From Galerina marginata (Eukaryota; Basidiomycota; Agaricomycetes; Agaricales; Galerinaceae): a DNA stretch of 64,000 bases. A program made the position numbers and the translations under genes. The notes under the pieces are model-generated. The model did not search any database, had not been told where the DNA came from, and was given only the letters and a program-made list of their open reading frames with translations. Every line of letters begins with the position of its first letter. Position 1 is the first letter of the stretch. This document shows, one piece after another, positions 46,240 to 58,764 of this stretch. The stretch is taken from assembly GCA_023014335.1 (NCBI GenBank), contig JAECYW010000005.1, positions 1,860,001-1,924,000 of the forward strand. Direction: 5' to 3'.

Positions 46240-49200
46240 TGTGCAGCGTTCGTTAAGGAGAGACAACAGAGTGGAACGAGATTGACGAAGATGGGTGGGT
46301 ATACCCAAGAGGTGGTAGAGACTTTATACAAATACGTATACTCGGCGACACGAATGATAGTGGTCTCTGTGACACATTGGCCCAAGTGCGCCTGAAGAAT
46401 GCGCCTTCAGGTTGAAAATTTCTCGAATAACCCTGAATCGCCGTGCGATTGATACTTGTTGCCCGCGTTGATCAAGGAATAGGAGGCTTCCTTAACGCCT
46501 CATGGCTGCTTTGAAGGGGATGTGGACCGAGAGTTTTGGAATGAACGCCGTCTAGGCACGGTTTAGTAGCAATCTGACGGACCCACAAGCGCTCAGCCCT
46601 CGAGATCACAATGCAAAGGACCGTCATGCATATAGTAGTAATATGAGAAAATGGGTCAAAGACTTGAACGCATCCTTTGAGACGTTTTCAAATAATTTTC
46701 CGTTCAATAGAAGTGAAGGTGAACTTCTCCTGAGAAAGAAAAAAATCTGCCGTAAACGAGCCATTTGTTCATGTTTGGGTTTTTGATGCCACGACTGCCG
46801 AGATAGATTGCCGCAGCTTGCCATTCAGCTACCACATATCACTAGGCGTCGTCTTCGCCGACACACCACCTTGCTTCCAGTAATAGATACAAACACTTCC
46901 TTGGCCATTTAATTCAATCTTACCGTGCCAATGCAAAGATCTGAAATTGGACTAGGTCGCGGGTGACTGCTTCGTTCGTCCCCAGTAAGGTTAGTTTAAG
47001 TACATACACATCTCCGACGTATTGTTCATACATTTTGCATGGGCAACAAGCCGGAAAACGTTCCAGCAAGATTGCAGCTACCGTGCTCTCCTTGTCGTCC
47101 GAAGAGGACTACTGCTGCTTGCCGGGCAATACCAGGGTCAAAGTTGAGCCAGTGAGTGTCAGCATAGGACAAGGAAGGCCGCTGGGAGTAGAGGCGGCAT
47201 GAGGTGGTAGTGGGGTGATCTTGGTTGATGAGCAGTAAGCCGCATGGGTCTCTGTTAAACCGCTGAATCAATCATGATGCATGGAATGAAGGTCAGTCCG
47301 CAGCCCTCAGGTTGCAAGGGGCTCGCGATGGGATAACGGTTTTGTTGGCGGTCCCTTGTATCGTAAAGCCCTTCAAAAAGACAACGAGTAAGTTAAAAAA
47401 AAGTTATTATTGGCACTTGACGAACAAAGTGAAACTAACCTTGAAAGTAGGGAGGGGATGCAAGAACTTACACACCAAGCTCTTGCATCCATGGCCGCTT
47501 GGCCATATTTTCCTGCCTCCCTCGTCATCACTGACAGTGTTCCCGCCTCTCCTGTCCGATCGTCTTTGGCATAATGCGTTGTTTCGCTGTGTCGATTCTT
47601 GGCGAAAATGACCTTGGCCTGATAGCGGAGCGGGATTCATGGCATTGGCCAAACGAGGCTGGTGATCAAGTAACATAATGGCGGATGCGGCGTAGCGGTG
47701 GGCCACCAATGTCCACAGGCGAAAGGCGAGATGCAACGTTGAGATGGCTTGGCAGACGTGAGGATGGCGGGCGACAAAAGGTTTGTTATCCTTTTGTGTC
47801 TGGTGTCGCGTTTCTCTGGCTGGCCGCGATTAGCCGCGATTGCTGTTGCTCTGGGAGCCGGAGCCGGCCTTGGCATAGCGTGGTGCGGCGGGTCGGTACC
47901 CCACAGGCAGGGAGTGATGAGGTTGCTTCGAAGCAGCGAGGGCAATGTCGCTGAACCTGTCATGGAGTGGATAAGTGGCTCGCACAACGAGATGATACCA
48001 AAACAACCCAACTTACCTTGACAGGAGATTGAAGCACGGACATGCCGCCATCGTTTCGCGATTGGGAGTAAATCGTACCTGCCTCTATCCAACTCCTCAC
48101 TGTCCTTCATCTTTCAGCTGCCCTCTTCTTATCACTCTGCCCATCTCGTGTCCTTCCAGTGCCGGCCCACATGCCTTGAAGTGGCGAGAGGCACTCGGCA
48201 ACGGTTCTCGTTTGTTCGGGCAGTAGATTACCAATGGAAAACAATACACCTTTCGTTAAAAAATTGAGGCAGTGGGGTGAAAGAGGGCAAGGTGAGGTGA
48301 GGGAAGCTGTAGGGTGATAATTGAAGAAAGGGTGGATTAACGCGCTGCTCGTCGCCGACATACATAGCATTGGCCATGCCAGTGCAGTGGTAGCCTATCG
48401 CTTGTCGCACGAGTAAGATAGGATGATTAGGCCTTGGCGAGCGTCAAAGGCCCGCAAGTCTTTCGGTGCGATCGTGAATGTTGATGGCATCATTGATTGC
48501 AACATTTGAGATTCTAAGGAACGGGGGATGGGTAGTATAAATAACAAGTGCAAACAGGGTTTAGGCCTCAAAGACAAACATGACCAACAATCATGATGGC
48601 AACAAAAATTTCCTTAAACGTGAATTTAGGTGGGTACAGGGACCTTGCTTTCAGCAAGGTGATGATGTTGTCCACATCTTGTGAAGGAGTGACCTTATCC
48701 CAAACCTTCATCGGCTACGTGTGCGAATCGGTACGATTCTTCTGCGGTATCGTCGGGGACTTAGGTCGCTGTGTCTGATTGGTTTGATGCTCTGTGATGG
48801 CTTAGAACATCATGGTCAGACAGAACGTAACGCGAACTAGGTATGTTGTCATCCTTCCCAATGTCTCCGACAATAATCGAATGGGAATGACAGCTATTCA
48901 CGCAGCTCGCAAATCAGGAGAAGGTCTGAGAAGGTAGCAATATACCAATATGTTCGTGAAGATTCGGGCTTTTCTTTTATACAAATTGTTAGATATCCGC
49001 CGTCTTGGTGAGAGCAGTATCTATCGCATGACTCGGACTTGCTTAACAAATTACCTGAATATTTTCTCAACAGGCAATAAGACTGGAATTGTGGAAACCA
49101 GGATCCTTACATGCCTATGCAAACGCCAACTTCGTCCGGCTCGCAGTTATTCCCATAAGATTTCTTACAGCGCACCTCAACTTGAATTTTTATTTTTCGG

Positions 49201-49912
49201 ATTAATTCGTGGCATTACGACCCTCGTGTCCTACCCAAGGCGAACCGGTATATTTGCGGTTGTACACGAACACCGGTAGGACGGAGGTATGAGGTATGGA
49301 TGGTCCAGTCTTGGAAGAGCGGAACTCAGTTAAATCTATTATTTTTGGGTTGTGGTAGGTCATAGGATGTGGTTCTTGGGTAGACACGGCCCACCTTCCA
49401 GTGATTGCAAAACTCCGGCATCACGTCATGGTAATGAATCATCCTCTTTCCTGTGGTCATTCCCCTTCTCAATTTTCGAAGACCCATGGCTGCTAAATCA
49501 AGAAAAGGAACCCGGCTCAAAAATTTCCCTATCGTTCAGCAAAATCTTCAAATATTGTCCTTGGTATCTGGCTTTATGCCTTACTACACAACAAGCCGAC
49601 TCAGGCTGCTCTTATTATCTTTCCACTCATAATCGATGTTTTCGATGGTGCGAGGAGGCCATTTCGTTGCAGTACCTATGACAGCAAGTACTATTACTAT
49701 GGCCGCGAAACATACATGACCGCATGCGCTGGACGGTAAATTCTACCTTCTACTCGTTGTCACATGCACGTTACTACGGTCGCCCACCGCCGTCCGGCTC
49801 CGCTCCTTCTCCAATTTCAATTCATGCCCTGCTGCTTATGCTTCCGTCGACCTGGGCACTGGGCACTGGATATAAGGCAGATGCGTGGAGAGTTTCTGCC
49901 TCTCAACCCAGC
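46240..49912. other. Long gene-poor interval
   Basis: About 3.7 kb, the longest gene-free stretch outside the transposon. Many overlapping open frames occur on both strands (for example 47637-48110 minus and 47685-48021 plus), but they look like chance frames in a GC-rich stretch: no domains and no coherent exon chains. I saw no terminal repeats or tRNA. Confidence 0.45.
49871..49876 (+). promoter_or_regulatory. TATA-like box of the GH53 gene
   Basis: TATAAG lies 42 bp upstream of the chosen ATG at 49913. This supports the start at 49913 over in-frame upstream codons. Confidence 0.45.
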
Positions 49913-51246
49913 ATGCGATTCATCACCCCCTTCGTCATCTCCTTGCTCTCTTACACACCTTTAACCCAGGCACTTCAGTACCATGGTGCTGATATCAGCT
50001 CTTTGGTCAACGTCGAGAAGGCCGGACTTGTTTACAAGGATTCGAGCTCGGCGTCCAATGCCAAGTTTGAGACCATTATTCACAACCATGGAGCCAACCT
50101 CGCGCGTATCAGGGTCTGGACGAGCACAAATGACGCTGATTACAGCTTGAAGTATGGATTGGCGCTAGCGAAGCGTGTCGTCGCCGCTGGAATGGAAGTA
50201 TACGTAGATCTCCATTATAGTGACACCTGTAAGTCCATTTTGTTTTGCGCGTCGGGTCGTTCTGTCTGATTCTTCTGCGGTTTAGGGGCTGATCCAGGAA
50301 AACAGGCTATTCCTAGCGCCTGGCCCAAGGATCTCGCAAGTTTAAACACGCAAATTTATACGTGAGATCAAAACCGCCCTGCACTGCATTTATGACTCTA
50401 ATTGCGCGTCTCACTTAGTTATACCATGAATCTCGTCAAATCGTTTGCGGCCCAAGGGACTCCTATTAAATTCATCGAGGTGTGTTTGCGCATCCGCTTC
50501 GATAACCCATCCTCGACTGAGCCCCATTCTTGTCAATAGATAGGCAATGAAATTAATAATGGTATTCTGTGGCCGACTGCTGAAATCTCCGTAAACGGTT
50601 ACTCCCCGCTTTCCCAACTTCTTCACTCGGCGGCCAGTGGTGTTCGTGCAGCTTCATCCACTACTAAAGTCATGATCCATCTTGCCAATGGATGGGACAA
50701 AAATGCTGTCAGCTCCTTCTATTCGCAGGTTTTCATCCCAGGTCAACTATCTCCGGCCGACGTGGATGTTATGGGCTTCTCCTTCTACCCCTTCTATGGG
50801 ACTGGGGCAACTCTGAGCAACCTCAAGTCTAGCTTGCAGAACATAATAAGCAAATACGGAAAGGTACGCCCCAGCTACTTCAAGATTTGAGATGCTAGAT
50901 TAACTCAACCTTGGTCTAAAGGATGTGATGGTTGTTGAAACCAATTGGCCCGTTACGTGTTCAGGAGTGACACTCAGCGAGTCCTCTGTCCCAGTTTCAG
51001 CGGCTGGTCAGTCTACCTGGGTTGCAGATATCAAGAATGTTCTGGCAGGCTTATCTGGAGGCCATGGGCTGGGTATTGTGTACTGGGAGCCAGGTTGGGT
51101 CGGAAATGCTAATTTGGGGTCTGGATGTGCAGTAAGTCGGAGACCTCCTTGGTTTGATTTTGCTGATCAATGCATAGGACAATCTGCTGGTTGACAGCTC
51201 TGGAAAGAGTCGAAGCAGTATCTCTATGTTTTCTGCATCAATGTAA
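49913..51246 (+). CDS. Secreted GH53 endo-beta-1,4-galactanase
   Basis: Cleaves beta-1,4-galactan side chains of type I arabinogalactan/pectin outside the cell. Six exons (49913-50228, 50286-50361, 50419-50479, 50540-50863, 50922-51131, 51178-51246) give 351 aa. A signal peptide (RFITPFVISLLSYTPLTQA) precedes the (beta/alpha)8 barrel: LQYHGADISSLVNVEKAGL, ARIRVWTSTNDADYSLKYGL, VYVDLHYSDTWADPGKQ. The acid/base glutamate is in IEIGNEINNGILWP and the nucleophile in VMVVETNWP. VMGFSFYPFYGTGATLSNL and GIVYWEPGWVGN also match the family. The frame is intact and the size is typical. The next gene on the same strand starts about 0.5 kb downstream. Confidence 0.95.
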
Positions 51247-51741
51247 CTTTGATTGTCGTTACTCTAACTTTGATCATCCCTTCGCCGGGACAAAACACAC
51301 TTCTTTAAATAGGTCGAGCCTGATTGAGTTAGGGCCCTCGACTTTACAATGCGGGAAACGCACCAAGCATTATTGTCCCGCAAATGAACTTAATATTAAG
51401 ACAAATAGGCGCTGTTCGGTGTTTCATCAATTGTTCACTGTGCGCGCTCAAAATCTGCCAGTACAAAATTTGCCGAGTTGCGCGGGTGCCCAGAGCTAAA
51501 TATAACTTCTTGATCCGACAACAAGAAAACAGGCACAAAATACCCATATTCGGCATAGACAAGTCGAGTTGTCAGCGGCCTCGCTCTCTTTTTCTCGTTG
51601 CCCTGCTACCCTTCGGTCTGCAATGGAGTCAATTAGACAGGAAGTTCTGATGCGAAATTTGTTTCCAGCTGGCAGCTGGCAAAACAAGGATCGCCTTACT
51701 TCCACCCGTCCTCCACATTCTCTCTGCTTTCATCGTCCACC
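51247..51741. other. Intergenic region after GH53
   Basis: About 0.5 kb with the galactanase 3' untranslated region and the promoter of the next gene. Nothing else recognised. Confidence 0.5.
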
Positions 51742-53426
51742 ATGGCGGGCAAGCTGCTGCAGATTCTTGACGATAACGCTGCCGACTTCAAATATTCAGG
51801 AGGACAATGGACGTTGAGTACCCTCGTTCAATGGTATCAGGGAACATCAAACTATCCGGCATTCGCGTCTGCAACGCAGTTTGGCTCGTTCGCATTGTCA
51901 TTTGAAGGTATGCATCACTTTCTGGTTTGAACACGGCCAACAAAGCTGAGCAGTAACTTAATTTAGGAACTTCGATCGCGTTTATTGGGAACACTCCGAC
52001 AGATGTATCTTCGCAGACAGCCACCGTTAGCATTGATGGCGCTACACCATACACAATCACCTACTCAACTACCACACCCCCACCCGCATACGTTCAATGG
52101 TATCAATCACCTACCTTAACGGATGGCAAACACACCATCACGGTGGGCCACTTGGACGGGACCGCGCTTGATTACGCGCTCATAGAAGTTGGCCAGAACA
52201 CGCCATTGGCTGGAAAGACGATTGTTGCAGACAATGACGATTCTGCTATTCAATATACTGGAAATTGGACACGGAACCTAAATGAGTTCAATGCGGGCAG
52301 CCTACCAGATGGCTTCCCTCTTCACAATACTACCCATCGTAGTTCCACTCCGGGAGACTCCATCACTTTCCGGTTTTCTGGTAGGTGGCAAAGTCATCTT
52401 GGGTAATCTCACCATTCATTTCTTTACAGGCACTTCCACCGCTGTCTATGGGATATTTAACTGGGCAAACCTCGGCCTTCTCTCTGCGACTTATACACTC
52501 GACGGCAATGTTTTCCCTCAAAGCTATCCCGTCACAACAGCGTCAGCCCAGTATCTGAAAGGCGACGCAGAAGCCATAAATTTTCTGTACTTTTCGCAAG
52601 ACAATCTTTCCGCTGGAGACCATACCCTCGTGATCAATGTTACAGAGGGCAAAAATCAAATGTTTATATTGGATTATATTACATATACCCCTTCGTTTTC
52701 AACACTTGCGACAATGCCGAATCTTACAGTAACCTCCTCCGTAAGCCCGTCTCCCCTTTCGACTGGCTCCAACACTCCTACCCCGACCTCTGGCTCCAAC
52801 ACTGCCACCCCAACCTCTGGCTCAACAGCTCAAAACGGTGTTCATGACGGAACTACTACAAAGAAAGTCCCAATTGGTGCCATTGCGGGCGGGGTTGTTG
52901 GTGGTGTAATTTTGTTAGCATTACTTGCCTTGCTGATAATCTGGTTGCGGAAACGGCGTTCAAATACCGATAGTACGCCAATAGGTCCAGGCACAGCGTT
53001 GAACCCGACCAGTCCGTATTTGCTTAAGATCATCGTCATTGAAATTGCTCATGATTTATGAATTTAGACGCAAGTGTCGGTTACTCTTCTGCGCAGACGC
53101 AACAGCTGTCGCCTCTTCGACGCGGTTTTGCGCAGTCAACTGCTGTCTCTCCCTTCCAGGATACAGACAGTGGTTTTGTCCATCATGGGTCTGGTTCTTT
53201 GGCCGATCTTAAACGAGAAAGAGCCGAGTCACCCTACTCAACACCCGGACGGATACCGAGCTCGCCTTTTGCAAGCTCAACGCATCGTAGTTCTTCCCCG
53301 AGCAGGAACGCGACCTCGGGCATGAGCATGGATCTGGATTATGCCCCAGACCAAGTAGCCGGACCACCTGCATACGACGCACTATCATCCTATCGTCGTT
53401 CAAACATGCCCTCTGCCACTCAGTAA
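51742..53426 (+). CDS. Single-pass membrane protein with two-part beta-sandwich-like ectodomain (paralogue A)
   Basis: Four exons (51742-51907, 51967-52380, 52430-53011, 53068-53426) give 506 aa. The N-terminal half holds two related segments: the first with FKYSGGQWTLSTLVQWYQGT, WYQSPTLTDGKHTITVGHLD and DYALIEV, the second with IQYTGNWTRNL, VYGIFNWANLGLLSATYTLD and DHTLVINVTEGKNQMFILDY. Such YSG.W / DGKHT / LDY patterns recur in uncharacterised basidiomycete proteins and suggest jelly-roll, possibly sugar-binding, domains. A Ser/Thr/Pro stalk, a helix (AIAGGVVGGVILLALLALLI) with basic stop, and a cytosolic tail with LSPLRRGF and PPAY follow. There is no N-terminal signal peptide, which is odd for this topology. 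It is a paralogue of the gene at 55932-58413. Confidence 0.75.
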
Positions 53427-53880
53427 ACCTTGACATGCTTGACATGTTACGAAATATATTTTTTCTCTAGATCTCCAGTCGAGGAGCATCTCACCGTCCT
53501 TCAGTACTTTACTGCCGTTGGACTTGATAACATATATTATCGTCTGTCATTTAACCTCTTTCGCTCGCAGATCATTGTTGTACATGTATCTGTCCCAAAT
53601 ATATGTATCTATGACACATGAGTTAACATTATGAACAGACAATCCCATTCATCGAATTCTTCTAGCCGTCCAAGTTATTCTCGACACCATCAGACGTGGC
53701 CCAACCAAACCGCCTCGGTATCTAGCTGTTAGCCTGCAGCTGGAGCTTGCTGAAACAAAGAGTTCTTGTACATACTAACATAGACCATTTCTATCCCAAT
53801 GCAGGTCCAGCTCTTGATACTAAGTATACCAGTAATAGCAAGATCCAGTCCGTCATTAGAGGTTTTTTGAGGTCTCGGCT
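53427..53880. other. Intergenic region after paralogue A
   Basis: About 0.45 kb, AT-rich, containing the 3' untranslated region. No gene was seen. Confidence 0.5.
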
Positions 53881-54540
53881 TTAATAGAGTAACTGCCTTG
53901 GGTCACCATTACGAAGCTGATCTTTCACGATTGGCCCTGCGTTCTCGATCCAGAGCACTTCTAAGGTGGGGATTTCTTCAAGGAAGTCTAAGAATCGATT
54001 GATGGTCGGACGGTTACAATGGTCTTGGTTATAACGAAAGATGAGTGAGCCTAGAAGAGGTGTTTCCGACCAGCGTAGAGGTTCCATCGAGGGAAAGTCG
54101 CCTTATCTGATGGCAGATATAAGCCCAATGTCTCGAGAGCTGGCAGTTTCCCAGTGCACAAAATCTGAAGGTCGGCCCCGAGATGAATCACTGATTCAAA
54201 TGACTTTGCCGATGAGCGAATAACGATCGACTTCATCCGGTGAAGGTTTGCTTGAAAAAGGCTACGAAAGGAAGCCGAGAATGATCGGCCAGTGGCACAG
54301 AAGTAATGAACCCCATTCACAGCATCGCGTCTTTGAAGATCATGCTGCGCGACATGAAGGTGCCAATGAACCGGTACCAAAGGTTCACAATGATACATAA
54401 ACCACGTCTGCAGGCTCATGCAAATTTGGACCCATAATAGTGTAAGTACGTCCAAAGGGGGGCCGTAACAGAGAAGCGCGTCGCCAATGCTGGCAGACGT
54501 GCGTGACCATGAGTTATCCGTTCAGTCCATACGCTTCAAG
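53881..54540 (-). pseudogene. F-box/LRR-type gene relic
   Basis: On the minus strand the stretch around 54500-54450 reads VTHVCQHWRRASLLRPPLWT, a typical post-F-box segment of mushroom F-box proteins, and then runs into a stop. Reading continues in other frames: a long piece with FRSLFQANLHRMKSIVIRSS and LPALETLGLYLPSDKATFP, then, after a frame change at about 54090, MEPLRWSETPLLGSLIFRYN and FLDFLEEIPTLEVLWIENAG to a stop at 53881. The LPxLETLxL pattern is LRR-like. I found no introns that would explain both frame changes, so a decayed gene is the simplest reading. Confidence 0.5.
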
Positions 54541-55931
54541 TCCGTTTCGAGATGGAGGAAAGGCACATATAGCGCTACCCTGGACCATGTTGAATGTCGT
54601 TGTCAGGATTTCAACGGGTATCTTGTAGCTTGGTTGGCTTGCATTATACGCGTTGGAAACAAATCCTCGTTGTTCCTGTGGTACTCTTCGAAACTTCGAT
54701 ACCTATATACAGATGAGGCCAGTCTTTTTGCGGGGTTCTCGAGCACAGTAACTCACAAAATTGACATAAAAATCCCTTGGGAAAAGAGTTAATAGGGTGA
54801 GTATGGTGTAAGAAGAGAAATCCATGAACAAAACATACTGCTCAATCTAATTCAAATAGTTCATGCCATATAATTCCTTCAGTCCTTTTATTCGTTGAGG
54901 GGTTCAAGAAGGTGAAGAAGACCGAAATCGGTGGCATTCATCGAGGTCGATCATGAGAAGAAGTATATCCTGATTTGGGCCCTTTTCTATACCCGTTGCG
55001 ATATTTATCAATTGGCGAAAAACGCTGTCTTGTCGCAAGTTGTTGGTGTGCTATAACATATATAGCTGGGGGCTTTGGAAAGTTTGACAATCTAAGATCT
55101 AAGATGTGAACCACCAACGATATTGTGGGATCAAGCTGGCGGAGTTCCATGATTTGATCGGCGTTACCCGCCAACTGCACGGTCTGCAAACGGCTGCCTG
55201 CACGAACCGCGGTGGCACTCAGCAAGTTACAACCTAACCAGACCATTCTCTGACAACGGCGCATCTCTGGCAATACATGAACATTGACGAAGTACGGTCT
55301 GTCCGAGATGGACAGATATAAATGGCAGGATGGGCGTTTTCATCCGAATTTCTATTCGGAGTCAACAGCGGGATATGTTTTGGACTGAAGCCTTCCGTTC
55401 AAGTTGACGCTGTTGACTGCTTTTAGTCTTTCACATTAGCACCGCGGACTTTGGCAGCAGGATGTCCAAGCAGGACTCTATGGCAGCATTTTTCTACACA
55501 GCTGATGTTCTGTTGAGCTTCGACTCGAGGAAGATTTTTCGACTTCAGATTTCAAGGCGGGCGGGATGAATAGCATCTTTATCTTACTGCACGGACTCTT
55601 GCCTTCGATGAGATGACGCATATCTCACATTAGCCACGGAGGCAGTGGTGAATATCTCTGGTGTCTGGCTTGGCAAGGATCCCGTTATGATTTCTGTCAT
55701 TCCTCGCAAGGGTCCACATCCGTCTTATGCCTCCTCCTGGCCAATCCGAGTCCTGGGATCAACGTCAAAGGACCTAATTAATACATCCTCGAGCCACCAT
55801 GATCGAATTGAATCTCCTTGTGGATCTACCTGAATAAAAACAGGACAAGATGGGGACAAGTTTCCGCTCCTCTTTCATAGACGAGACGTCGATGCTTCAT
55901 CTCTTCCCTTCCCTTCGTCCGACCCTTCTCC
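54541..55931. other. Intergenic region with a second possible F-box relic
   Basis: About 1.4 kb upstream of paralogue B. Apart from the fragment at 54938-55273 (listed separately), open frames lack motifs. The last few hundred bases should contain the promoter of the next gene; no clear TATA box was seen. Confidence 0.4.
54938..55273 (-). pseudogene. Possible C-terminal fragment of an F-box/LRR-type gene
   Basis: An open frame of 111 codons reads ATAVRAGSRLQTVQLAGNAD, QIMELRQLDPTISLVVHILD and LRLSNFPKPPAIYVIAHQQL. Hydrophobic spacing resembles the end of mushroom F-box/LRR proteins, and it lies just 5' of another such relic on the same strand. There is no F-box here and no clear start. The call is tentative. 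Confidence 0.25.
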
Positions 55932-58413
55932 ATGGCCTCTGACCTCTCATTAATCGTTGACGACAATTCCGACGAGTTTAGATACTCAGGTTCTGCGTGG
56001 CAGATCAACAATTTGGTACAATGGTATGGTGGAACGTCTCATTCTGCGAAAGCTGGGACAGGAGCATCGGCAGAGCTCGGATCGTTCAGTATTAACTTTG
56101 AAGGTCAGTAACTTGCGTAATCTTTTGCTATGGTCTTTTTATCGCCCTCCTGTTTGGATAGGCAAATCGATCGCCTTCTTTGGCATGACTCCCGCCGCTC
56201 CAGCTTCACAGGAAATTTCTGTTTCAATTGACGGCGGTGCCTCATTCACGACAAGCTATGGAGATTTAACTCCTCCATCGTACCGACAGTGGTATCAGTC
56301 GCCAGACCTGGCAGAAGGCAAGCACAATATCACATTGGGTCAGATCGACGGGACCTCCTTTGATTTTGCAGTAATAACCCTATATCCTGATACTCCATTA
56401 AATGGCCACAGAGTAGTTGTCGACGACGACAACTTTGCCATACGCTACTCTGGGGCCTGGAGGCGAAATCTGAATAAATTTGACGCTGGTACCCTCCCAG
56501 ATGGGTCGCCTTTCCACAACGGAACCCACCAGACTTGGAATGCTGGGGATAGCCTCTCCTTCTCATTTACGGGTAATAAATTTTCATGTTTACGAAAGTG
56601 GCTAATATTTAAATGTACAGGTAGCTCTATAGCCATCTACGGGATCTTCTCTTGGGCAAATCTCGGACTCCTGAAAGCGACCTACACCCTTGATGGCGTA
56701 CCTCAATCCCAATCATACTCAGTTACGAGTGACTCTCCCGAATTCGTTAACAAGATCGGTCAAGCTTCCAATTTTTTGTATTATTCAAGCGATGCCATCG
56801 CCAGTGGCTCTCACACCCTCGTCATAAACATTACTCATTGTACAAATCAATCATTCATCCTCGATTATATCACGTATCTTCCCTCATTTACGACACTCTC
56901 TCAAATGCCAAATTATACTATGACCACGACTACAACTCAGAAACCCTCTATGGCCCCTATAGACACAGGGAGAACATCCAACCCCATTAAAACGCCTATT
57001 AACAACGAAAAAAGCCCACATAAAATTTCTGCTACAACAATCACTGGTGGAATCGTTGGAGGGTTCATTTTTTTCGCCTTCGGTGGACTTATGATCTGTT
57101 GGTTGTGCAAGCGACGGGCTAAGAAGTCACACAGACGCATTGGAAGCGATCTTTGTCAGTACACAACTGCCTTACCTTCAAAATGCTTTCTCATTCGTAT
57201 GTTCTAAGATGCAGACCCGTCCACACCGCTCATGCAAAGTAGCCCGACGTCTTTGCAGAGAAGTATGGCAACCCAGCCGATTTCCGTCAATTCTCATCGA
57301 AGTGTTTCTCCGTTCCATGATCCCCATGTTCCAGCGAGACCCGTTCGACCTGATTCTGCCGAGGGTTTGAAACGACATAGACAAGACGAGCAGCGAGAGG
57401 CCAGGCGATCCCACCGTCCCCCAGTCCCTGTGGCTAGGACTCAAAGCCCTCCACGGTGCGATCAGGGTCGTCCTACTTCGTCGCTGAATAGGCCCAGAGA
57501 AGGGCTTGAATTGTATGCCAACCGAGATGTGGTCCGGCAGTCGGCCACGACGCGAAACCATTACAGGGAGTCTCTTTCCAGTGGCTTGCTCTCGCCGCAT
57601 CTTTTCATTGGCCCTTCAAGACAGCCGCATTTAGGACTTGCATCCACGACCAGTCCCGATTCAGACAATTCTAGTACCCAACAGGCGCGGCAGTCCACCT
57701 CGCCCGCCAGAGATAGAATAAGGATTCAAGGGGAGGCATCATCCGCACACGGTTATGAGGGTCGCGCTAGATCCGCGAGTGACACCTCGGGAAACGCAAT
57801 CCCAACACGTCTTGCACCTCACACTCCGCTGAGATTAACTCCTGTTCGGAGAGGGTTTTCGGACTCCCCAACGTTAAGCGGTATGGCGTCGATTCTCCAA
57901 GGCATTGACACCCCGGCGTCGCACTCCGCGGTGTTCAATGCAATTGAACTGAATGGCCATCCAGAGCGAATCGACAGGCAGAAATTAACCATGCAATGTT
58001 TTACCCCGGTCAGAGCATCGCCCAGAACTGCCTCCGATGATATCACAGAACCTAGTAATACCCCTCGGGAAATCGTACGCTTAAATGCTATGGCACAGAC
58101 GGATAACATTCAGCCTTCAGCTAGGCCACTGACGCCAGTACGACGTAACGTTACCGACCCTCCCTTGACTGCTCCAGTACCAGCTTCAACGAGATCCCCC
58201 CTTGCTGCCGCGTTCCCCCGGCTGTCTGCCATTCTATTACGGCATTCTCGTAGCATCCTCCAAGATATACCGAGGGACGTAAACGAGGATGAAGAAAATT
58301 GGGACAGAGAACTGGAGCCTCCGGCCTATGACTCCCTTTCTCCGCAGCCTCTCCGATCTTTGTCGTCGAATACCCCAGTGTCTCGTCCTTTACCCTCGCC
58401 TCCAACATTTTGA
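55932..58413 (+). CDS. Single-pass membrane protein with long cytosolic tail (paralogue B)
   Basis: Four exons (55932-56103, 56162-56572, 56621-57154, 57209-58413) give 773 aa. The exon phases are identical to those of paralogue A (51742-53426), and the ectodomain aligns throughout: FRYSGSAWQINNLVQWYGGT, WYQSPDLAEGKHNITLGQID, FAIRYSGAWRRNLNKFDAGT, IYGIFSWANLGLLKATYTLD and HTLVINITHCTNQSFILDYI. A Thr-rich stalk and a helix (TITGGIVGGFIFFAFGGLMI) are followed by a basic stop. The cytosolic tail is about 400 aa, much longer than in A, Ser/Pro/Arg-rich and probably disordered, with LTPVRRGF, FTPVRASPR and LTPVRRN repeats and a PPAY motif near the end. There is no N-terminal signal peptide. Function unknown; a cell-surface or endomembrane sensor/adaptor is inference. 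Confidence 0.78.
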
Positions 58414-58764
58414 TATCATTATTTCTTTCCTCTGCACGGACTCTCGATTAGCGCCGCTGTATACCGTTTGCTCCATGGACTTTGATTCTACTTGCGCTGA
58501 TCTTGACTTCAAATGGACAATCTAAATCACCATCCTACGACTAAAATCATGGAGTTTCTTTACACGAGTCTTGACACTGTTTTTCTTTGTGACTTTTGCT
58601 CGTATTCTTGTAAATGATTCAAATCTTGGGGCCCAATGGCAAGTCCTTGCATCATAAATTATTGCCCGGATATGACATCATCATTACATGTCTTCGTATA
58701 AAACCCGACAGGGTCGTCCTTCAATGATTTGAACCACCTTGAACCCACCTTCAAACCCAGAATT
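58414..58764. other. Intergenic region between paralogue B and the 86-aa gene
   Basis: About 0.35 kb. Contains the 3' untranslated region of paralogue B and the promoter of the following small gene. No motif was identified. Confidence 0.45.

Noticed and set aside
47637..48110. A 157-codon minus-strand frame
   Set aside because: No domain, no splice-linked partner, and competing plus-strand frames over the same bases; typical of chance frames in GC-rich DNA.
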